From an uncultured Oscillospiraceae bacterium (lineage in GTDB: Bacteria; Bacillota; Clostridia; Oscillospirales; Oscillospiraceae): a DNA stretch of 64,000 bases. The stretch's first letter is position 1, and every line of letters starts with the position of its first letter. Below, piece by piece: positions 1 through 6,787 of the stretch. The notes beneath the pieces are model-generated. The model saw nothing but the letters and a program-made list of their open reading frames with translations, searched no databases and was not told where the DNA came from. The stretch lies in the NCBI GenBank assembly GCA_910579775.1, contig CAJTUE010000005.1:104762-168761 (forward strand), in the 5' to 3' direction. Position numbers and translations under genes: made by a program.

Positions 1-1341
1 TATCAGGGGAAACGGGTGCTGGTATTTACAGTGGCCAGCCGTCCCCTGGGGCTGCCTGTTCAGGTGGATGGCAAAGCATGGTGGTATGAGGGTGACGGCC
101 TGATCCCTATGCCGGAAGAGGTGCGCCGTAGGATATATGAGGAGTCGGGCATTGACTTCTCGGGAGGTATCTGCCCGGCGGCAAAGTTGTCCGATCTGGA
201 TGAGGCGGCAGTCGAGGATTTTCGGAGCCGGTGGATCGAAAAGAGCGGGAACAAGCGACTCCAGAGCTTGTCCGTGGAACAGTTGCTCCGGGATTGCGAG
301 GCCATCACCGAGGATGGAATCACATATGCCGCACTGATCTTGTTTGGAACGCGGACCGCATTGGGCAAGCACTTGCCCCAGGCGGAGATCGTATTTGAGT
401 ACCGCTCCTCCGAGGCGTCTGGCCCCGCAAGCCAGCGAGAGGAGTTTCGGGTCGGCTTCTTTGCCTGCTATAACCGGCTTTGGGAACTGATCAACCTGCG
501 AAATGACAAGCAGCACTACCAAGAGGGGCTGTTCGTCTATGACATTCCCACTTTTAATGAGCGAGTGGTCCGTGAGGCGCTTTTGAATGCGGCAAGCCAT
601 AGAAATTATCAGATGGGCAGTAGTGTGTTTATCCGCCAGTACCGGGATAAGCTGGTAGTGGAAAGCCCTGGCGGGTTTCCCTACGGCATTTCACTGGACA
701 ATATCTTGGACCGGCAGAACCCTCGCAATCGCCGGGTGGCGGAGATCCTCTCGCTGTGTGGTTTGGTGGAGCGCTCGGGGCAGGGCATGAACCTGATTTA
801 TGAGTTGAGCATCAAGGAGGCCAAACAGCTCCCGGATTTTACCGGCACGGATCAGGATTTTGTTCGCATTACCCTGAATGGATTGGTTATAGATAAAAAG
901 ATGCTCTCATTGATCAATCGGATCGGGAACGACCGGCTGGATGCTCTTTCAACGGGGGATTTTTTGACCATCAACGCACTCTATCACGAGGAGAAATTGG
1001 CTGAAGGGCTGCGAGCCAACCTGAAGCATTTGGCGGACTTGGGCCTTGTGGAGCATGTGGGCCGCAGCAAATACGTCTTGGCGCGTAGCCTGTATGCGGT
1101 GGCGGGAAAGGCTGGGGTCCACACTCGGATCGTGGGGCTGGACCGAGAGACGAATAAAGAGCTGCTTATGAAGCATATTCGGAAGAGTGGGGCGCAAGGA
1201 GCGCCCCTCAAAGAATTGCAGCAAGTACTGCCCGGGCTGAGCCGCGATCAAATCAGAGTGCTGGTTAGGGAACTCCACAAAGAGGACCGAATTTACTATC
1301 AGGGGAAGACGCGGGGCGCAAAATGGTTTACAGCAGATTGA
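1..1341 (+). CDS. AlbA_2/HATPase_c_4 ATP-binding regulator (5' end outside window)
   Basis: The reading frame is open from base 1, so the gene begins before the window; a GTG at 16 is internal. The visible part starts in what looks like the end of an AlbA_2 (schlafen-like) domain, followed by a GHKL-type ATP-binding region: the N-box-like VREALLNAASHRNYQ, then GGFPYGI and RSGQGMNLIYE. This arrangement is that of the 'ATP-binding protein/RecG-like' family, often labelled transcriptional regulator. The C-terminal 120 residues look like winged-helix DNA-binding modules (LKHLADLGLVEHVG, LVRELHKEDRIYY). In the family such proteins sit on mobile islands and in defence loci; here it precedes an ATPase gene and an integration scar. 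The exact role is unknown. Confidence 0.75.
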   Translation, partial: YQGKRVLVFTVASRPLGLPVQVDGKAWWYEGDGLIPMPEEVRRRIYEESGIDFSGGICPAAKLSDLDEAAVEDFRSRWIEKSGNKRLQSLSVEQLLRDCEAITEDGITYAALILFGTRTALGKHLPQAEIVFEYRSSEASGPASQREEFRVGFFACYNRLWELINLRNDKQHYQEGLFVYDIPTFNERVVREALLNAASHRNYQMGSSVFIRQYRDKLVVESPGGFPYGISLDNILDRQNPRNRRVAEILSLCGLVERSGQGMNLIYELSIKEAKQLPDFTGTDQDFVRITLNGLVIDKKMLSLINRIGNDRLDALSTGDFLTINALYHEEKLAEGLRANLKHLADLGLVEHVGRSKYVLARSLYAVAGKAGVHTRIVGLDRETNKELLMKHIRKSGAQGAPLKELQQVLPGLSRDQIRVLVRELHKEDRIYYQGKTRGAKWFTAD

Positions 1342-1358
1342 TATGCTGAATTGGCACG

Positions 1359-1391
1359 AAATTGGGATTAAATTGGGATTGAATTGGGACT
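1359..1391. repeat. three tandem 11-bp repeats upstream of the ATPase gene
   Basis: AAATTGGGATT occurs at 1359-1369 and 1370-1380, then GAATTGGGACT at 1381-1391. The 11-bp period places each copy on the same face of the helix. The array ends 22 bases before a perfect TATAAT box, so it could be an operator; that role is inferred. Confidence 0.55.
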
Positions 1392-1457
1392 GGCTTGTAG
1401 TTAAGCTACGTGTATAATGTATTTGCAGCCATATAAGAGAGAAAGAAGGACAATAAA
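1392..1457 (+). promoter_or_regulatory. promoter region of the ATPase gene
   Basis: A consensus -10 TATAAT lies at 1413-1418, without a good -35 at 17 bases. The sequence GTAG-TTAAG-CTAC just upstream is a small inverted repeat. A ribosome site GAAAGAAGGA precedes the ATG at 1458. Confidence 0.5.
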
Positions 1458-3086
1458 ATGGAGTTCACAGATATTACCTTGCCAGCAGAATCGGCAGATG
1501 GCTATTATCTAACTAAGAGTAAGAAACAAGTGGATAATTTCATATATATTGAAGAAGAATGGTACAATCAGATTTTTCGCCCGAACACATACTACATCCT
1601 TGGATCAAAGGGATGTGGGAAAACGCTATATGCCGCCTATATGTGTGCAGACGTTCGCAATAATACCGTTTCAAAATCTTACACAATAGATGTTGGCGAT
1701 TACGGAAAACTAATTGCAATGAAGACATCTAATCACCTTGGCTTTACTGATTATCTCACCATGTGGAAGGTAATTCTTCTGCAAAAAATGCTTTTAGGTT
1801 TAGATGCGGCAGAAATTTCGTTTTTGGGACGATCAAAAAACTTCAAAGCCATACAAGAAACTATTAGTTCATATTTTGGATATGATGTTTCAGATGATTC
1901 ATTTAACCCAATAAACGTAATTGATAGCTGTAGCAAGCAATCCGAAGTTGCGAGCTATTTGAATTCAGAAATAGGCAGTAGCACATTACCTGTGGCAAAA
2001 ACAGGCGCGAAATCTGGTGTTAGTAGCAAATCTGCAGAAATGTCAGAAAAAAAGATTGAGCAAGTTGGGTTAGTATACATAGACACCTGGCTACGTGCTA
2101 TTGATGCGTTTAGAAAAACGATTGCAAATATATCTTTTAGGTATAATCACTTCTTGTTTGTCGATGGCCTTGATGTTCGCCCAAAGGCTATTGACCCCGA
2201 GGAGTATAGTGAGTGTATAGGTGCACTTGTGCGGGCGGTTTATGATATAAACACGAAGATACTCGGGAACATGGAGAGAAAGGATAAGCATGAATTTAGA
2301 GTCATTGCGCTTACAAGAACTGATATTTTCTTAAATTCCAATCTCGTCAATGTTACCAGTTGTATTAACGACAACTGTGTTGAACTTGATTGGTCGTATA
2401 GCAACGAAAAAGAATTTCATTATTCAAATCTCTATAGAATGATGAATCGCGTTTTGGGCTGGGATTGGGGAAATAGTGTACTGCCAGCTGAAATATATTT
2501 TGGATTTAACTTACATCCATCTAAACGCCGACGCCCAGTAAGAGCTGATATGTATATTCAACGGCAATCAAGATTACGGCCGCGCGACATAGTGGTATTG
2601 TTGCGCCTTATTCAAGATGAATGCAAAAGAAAGAACATAAAGGCACCGAATCCATCGATTTTGGAATCAAGCGAATTGATTTCAAAATACTCCAATTATT
2701 ATACTGATCAAGTTAAGTCCGAAATGATGTTCAACTATTCTGCTGAGGAAATCAAGAGTATATTTAACCTCATTAAAGTGCTACGTACTGATTCGTTCTC
2801 TGAGGAAGAGTTTAAAAAGATATATGAGGGTCACTGTGAAAACGACAAATTGTTTGCCCCGATTTTTGAAAACCATCGGCAGATGTTGGATGTTTTGTAT
2901 TCGCTTGACCTTGTTGGTTGGATCGAATTCTCGCGTTCGTATTCCAGTGTTCATTGGCACTATCGAGAAGTAAAAGCTATTGACGAAACATACCGCCTCC
3001 CGTGGGAACAGTTTGATAGTGCAAGGAAGCGCAAACTCATTATACACAAAGGAGCCAGTAAACATATCCTTGGTGTTGCAAAGTGA
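1458..3086 (+). CDS. P-loop ATPase of the FunZ/Sll1717 type
   Basis: 542 residues with a clear Walker A, GSKGCGKT at residues 49-56, and a hydrophobic Walker B stretch, HFLFVDGLD. The general plan (N-terminal NTPase, long helical C-terminal part) matches the large FunZ/Sll1717 group of P-loop ATPases, known mainly from genomic islands and proposed to act in defence; no activity can be read from the sequence. There is no signal peptide or membrane segment, so it should be cytosolic. The gene is much richer in A and T than its surroundings, and it lies between an AlbA/HATPase gene and a tRNA-derived integration scar, so recent transfer is likely. No partner nuclease or methylase is visible in the window; one could lie to the left. 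Confidence 0.65.
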   Translation: MEFTDITLPAESADGYYLTKSKKQVDNFIYIEEEWYNQIFRPNTYYILGSKGCGKTLYAAYMCADVRNNTVSKSYTIDVGDYGKLIAMKTSNHLGFTDYLTMWKVILLQKMLLGLDAAEISFLGRSKNFKAIQETISSYFGYDVSDDSFNPINVIDSCSKQSEVASYLNSEIGSSTLPVAKTGAKSGVSSKSAEMSEKKIEQVGLVYIDTWLRAIDAFRKTIANISFRYNHFLFVDGLDVRPKAIDPEEYSECIGALVRAVYDINTKILGNMERKDKHEFRVIALTRTDIFLNSNLVNVTSCINDNCVELDWSYSNEKEFHYSNLYRMMNRVLGWDWGNSVLPAEIYFGFNLHPSKRRRPVRADMYIQRQSRLRPRDIVVLLRLIQDECKRKNIKAPNPSILESSELISKYSNYYTDQVKSEMMFNYSAEEIKSIFNLIKVLRTDSFSEEEFKKIYEGHCENDKLFAPIFENHRQMLDVLYSLDLVGWIEFSRSYSSVHWHYREVKAIDETYRLPWEQFDSARKRKLIIHKGASKHILGVAK

Positions 3087-3147
3087 TAGAGCTTGCGGGA
3101 GCGAGGAGTGGATCCTGCGCTTCCGCCGGGTGGCGGCACAGGCCGCT

Positions 3148-3175
3148 GACCCATTTTCTGACCCAGAATAGGAGA
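3148..3175 (+). repeat. repeat next to tRNA-derived junction, copy 1 (possible integrase arm sites)
   Basis: CTGACCCA occurs twice, the second time running into CCCAGAATAGGAGACAAGCGG. A closely similar block is at 6554-6582, and both lie about 135 bases before a tRNA 3' fragment. Another CTGACCCAAAC is at about 3400, on the other side of the junction. Repeats flanking an attachment core suit integrase arm-binding sites; that is an inference. Confidence 0.45.
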
Positions 3176-3279
3176 CAAGCGGATGGAATGGATGGAGCAG
3201 AGAGGGCTAAAGTGTACCCATATCTGGGCACGAAAGTGCCGAAACGGACTCAAAAGCACCTTCCACTACTCCAGACCAC

Positions 3280-3326
3280 AGCTCATAACGCGGAGGTCGC
3301 AGGTTCAAGTCCTGTCCCCGCAACCA
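3280..3326 (+). other. 3' half of a tRNA-Met(CAT) gene, attachment-site copy 1
   Basis: The segment starts in the anticodon stem, contains the anticodon loop CTCATAA, the variable loop, a T-arm with loop TTCAAGT, a CCCCGCA acceptor strand and an encoded CCA. No D-arm or 5' acceptor strand (TGCGGGG) is present upstream, so it is not a functional tRNA. A 47-bp relative lies at 6688-6734. Such 3' tRNA fragments are the usual footprint of integrases that recombine in tRNA genes. Confidence 0.8.
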
Positions 3327-3328
3327 AA

Positions 3329-3368
3329 AAGTCACCGTTTCCTGCAGGAAGCGGTGACTTTCTTTATC
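3329..3368 (+). terminator. intrinsic terminator after tRNA fragment 1
   Basis: Inverted repeat AGTCACCG...CGGTGACT closed by TTCC/GGAA, followed by TTTCTTTATCTTTT. It probably terminated the ancestral tRNA transcript. Confidence 0.75.
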
Positions 3369-3442
3369 TTTTGCGGTAGTTTGTGCGGCAGAGATTTCCC
3401 TGACCCAAACCGTGATCCATACGGGGAAAGTTTTAGAAAGGA

Positions 3443-4593
3443 TCAAACGGCGGCGGAGAGGACACTCCCCATTGTATTCGCCGCCTGGCGTTGGGCCTGG
3501 GTGGTGACGTGGGCGTAGGTGCCCAGGGTGAAGCCGGCGGAGAAGTGGCCAGCATTCCGCTGACGGTTTTCACGTCCACGCCGTTCTGGAGGGCCAGGGT
3601 GGCGAAGGTGTGGCGGAGGTCGTGGAACCGCACCTTGGGCAGACCTGCCCGCTTCAGCACCCGGTGGAGCATATGCAGAACGCTGTCCGGCGACATGGGG
3701 CCGCCTGTGGGAGACGGAAAGACCCAGGGGCTATTCCCCGCTTTCTTCTTTTGCTCTTTTAGAACGGCTACCGTACCCTCTGCCAGCGGCAGGGTGCGGT
3801 AGCTGTTTTTTGTTTTCAGGGGCGCCTCGGTGATTTGGCCGTTGATTCGAGCCACCTGGCGGCGGACGCGGATTGTGCCGCCCTCCAAGTCAATATCCTC
3901 CCACTTGAGGCCGATGAGCTCTCCCCTTCTCAACCCAGTGGCCAGCTCGATGTAATAGAGCTCGTAGACGCCGCTCTCCTTGGCTTCCCGTAGAAAGCTC
4001 TGGAGCTGGTCGGCGGTAAGAGTTTTCATCTCCCGGTGTTCCAGCTTAGGCAGGGCACAGCCGTCCGCCGGGTTGCTGATAATTAGCTTCTGCTCCTTGG
4101 CAAAGGTCAACGCAGAGGATATGACTTAGTTGATATTACGGACTGTTTTGGGGCTGAGACCTTTGGGCTGCTTTTCGGATTCTATTCTCTCCACCCTACC
4201 TCCGCTTAAGAGTTTCTTATAGAGCCTTTGCAGATCCAGAGTAGTCAACTTGCCCAGCGGGATGTCTCCGATGTAGGGTTTAATGTGGTGGTCGATGTAG
4301 CCCCGGTAGGTCTGGTGGGAGGAGGGACGCGCCTTGACCTTAGCACAGTTCTCAAACCACACGTCCATCCACTGTCCTACGGTGTACTCCCCTGCCCTGC
4401 CGAAGTCCAGCTGGTCGTTTTCCGAGATGGCCTGTTTCAGTTTCTCTTTGACCTCCGCCTGAGTTTTGCCCAGGACGTTTTTGTAGACGGTCTTGCCTGT
4501 TTTGTGGTCACGGCCTGCGGTGTAGCGACCCTCCCAGCGGCCGTCCTTCCGCTTGCGGATGCTGCCCTCGCCGTTGGCTCTGCGTTTTGCCAT
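3443..4593 (-). pseudogene. int: tyrosine integrase (Tn916/phage type), two inactivating lesions
   Basis: Starting from the ATG at 4593, the protein has the AP2-like arm-binding N-terminus (GEGSIRKRKDGRW), the SAM-like core-binding domain and the catalytic domain with ATGLRRGEL (first Arg), HDLRHTFAT (His-x-x-Arg) and a Tyr in the LGTYAHVT region. Two lesions break it. A TAA replaces a probable CAA codon after RNIN at about 4124-4126. A one-base loss near 3547-3560, where CTGGGCCAC became CTGGCCAC, shifts the frame before the catalytic Tyr; reading the other frame restores GTYAHVTTQAQRQAANTMG up to a TGA at 3443-3445. Apart from these, the sequence is intact. It lies directly beside tRNA fragment 1, as expected for the integrase of the element. 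Confidence 0.9.
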
Positions 4594-5212
4594 AGCGTGT
4601 CACTCCTTTCGCAGCGACACAGCATACCACAGACATCGGGCAATAGCCAGGGGTACGAGGGAGAGTTATCAGACTGGACACAATTTTGCGGAGATGGACA
4701 GGCGGTGCTTTTTCTTTGATTAGCGCATCAATTTTTGAACTGCCGGGGAAATCCTTTTGCTTGTTTACTGTGGGGGAACTGTTGCTGATGCAAGGATTGG
4801 TGGCAGAAGAAAAGTGGGTGGTTCTAAGAAAACAGCGGTCGGTGAGGTCAAACGGCCTTTTCGCCCTCTGGAATGAGGTCACTTGCGACCCAACCCTTTA
4901 TCCTGCTATACTTTCAGAAAGCGAAAACGTCGTAAAAATATTCACGGTGTATGCATCGGCCTATGCATATTTATTAGATTAACCCCTTAGCCGGCTGCTT
5001 TTTCCTTAATTTCAGGAGCAGAACTGTGCTCCAGCATAATCGTCCACAATGGCCTCAACACCGCGTTTCAGGCTTTCGGGGGGATATGATGCTGCTCACC
5101 CCGCAAGCGGGGCGTAAAAACCCTCACAGGGGCGGACGGGGGTTCGCTCTGTTTACAGCGCAGTAAATTTTCTATCTGTTTACATTTGCCACTAAGGATT
5201 CGCTGCCCTGTG
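4594..5212. other. about 600 bases without a convincing gene
   Basis: No frame here has both a ribosome site and a recognisable product. A frame at 4686-4982 encodes 98 residues of no known family. A small perfect hairpin CCCCGC-AA-GCGGGG is at about 5099-5112. This is probably eroded element DNA. Confidence 0.5.
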
Positions 5213-5770
5213 CTACGTTGGTCTCTGCATCTCATATCCATTGTGCGTTACACGCTGGTTCCACGGCCCCAACCGATAGAACGCGAAGGAACACGCTGTG
5301 GCGATGGACCAGCCCATCGGCCAGGCACACCAGATGCCAGTGGCTCCCAGGGGAGTTCCAGCCAGCAAAACTGCCAACGTCACCCGGATGATAAGGTCAG
5401 TAAAAGTGGCAATCATGAACTTGTCCATCATGCCGGCACCCCGCAGAACGCCGTCCGCCACCAGTTTGGCCGAGACCACAAAATAGAACGGAGAGAGAAC
5501 GCGCAGGAACATGACGCCCGTTTGCAGGGCCTCCGCCGTGGGCAGTTCCAGGAACAAGCCCAGCACATACCGTCCACCGAAGAAATACAGCAACGCCAGG
5601 GGAAGGCTCAGCAACCACACCAGTTTGAGGCCCGCCCGGAGCCCCTCCTGGATGCTGGGCAGCTTCTTCGCCCCCAGGTTCTGGGCTGTATAGTTGGAGA
5701 TGCCGTTGCCCAAGGTGGTGAAGGAGGTGATGACCAGGTTGTTCAGCTTCACCGCTGCGGAGTAGCCCGC
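5213..5770 (-). pseudogene. MATE-family efflux transporter, C-terminal part only
   Basis: The reading frame covers roughly the last 185 residues of a MATE multidrug/Na+ antiporter: AAVKLNNLVITSF, LGNGISNYTAQNLGA, several membrane segments, and VLRGAGMMDKFM. A MATE protein normally has about 450 residues and 12 membrane segments; the first half is missing. The frame stays open up to about 5770, where it meets the truncated LysR gene on the other strand. Both 5' ends and the shared promoter region appear to have been lost in one deletion. Not expected to be functional. Confidence 0.85.
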
Positions 5771-5772
5771 CC

Positions 5773-6557
5773 AACATCACCAGGGCCATAAAAAATCTGG
5801 AGGGCGCCTTGGGCTGCCAGCTGTTTCTCCGCTCCAACCGGGGCGTCCGTCTCACGCCGGAGGGAGAGCGGCTGTACGCGCCCATATCGCACCTGCCGTC
5901 GAACACATCCAGGCGGGCGAGGAGGCCATCGCGGCGGACCAGAGCCCCCAAAGCGGGATCGTGACCATCGCAGCCAGCGAGATCGCCCTGCGCTGCTGTC
6001 TGCTGCCAGTACTGGGGGAATACAGGCGCAAATATCCCGGTGTCCGTCTCCGAATCTCCAATCACTCCACCTCTCAGGCGGTGGCCGCGCTGCGGGGCGG
6101 TCTGGCGGATCTTGCGATAGTCACCGCCGCAGACGACCTCTCCAAGGGGCTGGACCAGCGCCAGGTAAAGGAGATCCAGGAGGTCCCTGTCTGCAACGGC
6201 GCGTTCTCCTTCCTCTGGGGCAGACCGTTGACACTGAAGGAGTTGACTCAGTATCCTTTGATTGGCCTGGGGCCAGGCACGGTATCGTTCCGCTTTTTCA
6301 GCAGAATCTTTTCCGAGCGCCAGCAGCCCTTCCGTCTGGACATCGAGACCGCCACTGCAGACCAAATCCTTCCCTTCGTCAAAGCGGGCCTGGGGATTGG
6401 TTTCGTGCCGGAAGAGTTCCTTCAAGAGCTGCCGCCCTCTGGTGCAGTCCAGGCACTTTCCCTGGAAGAACCCTTTCCCAAACGCTCTGTTCTGCTTTTA
6501 AAACGGGGGCGGCAGATACTGAGCGCCGCAGCAAAGAAATTGGAGCAAATGATCTGA
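5773..6557 (+). pseudogene. LysR-family regulator, 5' truncated and frameshifted
   Basis: From 5773 the frame reads NITRAIKNLEGALGCQLF followed by RSNRGVRLTPEGERLY, the second half of a LysR winged helix. Near 5880 the frame breaks: the continuation HIAPAVEHIQAGEEAIAAD is found in another frame and runs into the substrate-binding domain (IVTIAASEIALRC to the stop at 6557). The first 25 or so residues, the start codon and the promoter are missing at the junction with the MATE fragment. The divergent LysR-MATE arrangement suggests the regulator once controlled the transporter. Confidence 0.85.
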
Positions 6558-6582
6558 CCCAGGTTCCGACCCAGAATAGGAA
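6554..6582 (+). repeat. repeat next to tRNA-derived junction, copy 2
   Basis: TCTGACCCA followed by CCGACCCAGAATAGGAAACG matches the block at 3148-3175 and stands at the same distance (about 135 bases) from its tRNA fragment. It overlaps the stop of the LysR remnant. Confidence 0.5.
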
Positions 6583-6687
6583 ACGAGCGGGCGGAAGCAG
6601 TGGAGGGATCAGAGCCAGAAAGCATTCCATTTCGGAGTGAACACCCCTCAAAAGTGCCCCAAAGCCGCCGCCAGTACCGCTGAGCGC

Positions 6688-6734
6688 AGCTCATAACCCG
6701 GAGGCCGTAGGTTCAAGTCCTGCCCCCGCAACCA
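6688..6734 (+). other. 3' half of a tRNA-Met(CAT) gene, attachment-site copy 2
   Basis: Same extent as copy 1: anticodon loop CTCATAA, T-loop TTCAAGT, acceptor strand CCCCGCA and CCA. It differs from copy 1 at a few stem positions. No 5' half of a tRNA precedes it. Confidence 0.8.
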
Positions 6735-6736
6735 GA

Positions 6737-6772
6737 AACCGCCGGAATCGCAAGATTCCGGCGGTTTGTTTT
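6737..6772 (+). terminator. intrinsic terminator after tRNA fragment 2
   Basis: AAACCGCCGGAATC-GCAA-GATTCCGGCGGTTT, a perfect 14-bp stem followed by GTTTTGG. It could also serve the convergent kinase operon. Confidence 0.75.
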
Positions 6773-6787
6773 GGACGCAGGGCTTTG

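Larger units (their letters stand above)
3280..6734. mobile_element. decayed integrative element between two tRNA-Met 3' fragments
   Basis: The ends are the two 47-bp tRNA fragments in direct orientation. Inside are an integrase pseudogene reading toward the left fragment, about 600 bases without a gene, and truncated MATE and LysR genes. Because the left end also lacks the 5' half of the tRNA, the intact tRNA should lie further left and the 1-3.3 kb genes would belong to another element in the same tandem array. Confidence 0.6.

Noticed and set aside
3230..3330. Complete tRNA-Met gene
   Set aside because: Only the 3' half can be folded; the D-arm and the 5' acceptor strand are absent at both sites.
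4686..4982. Possible 98-residue gene right of the integrase
   Set aside because: No ribosome site, no recognisable family, and an ordinary composition for non-coding element DNA.
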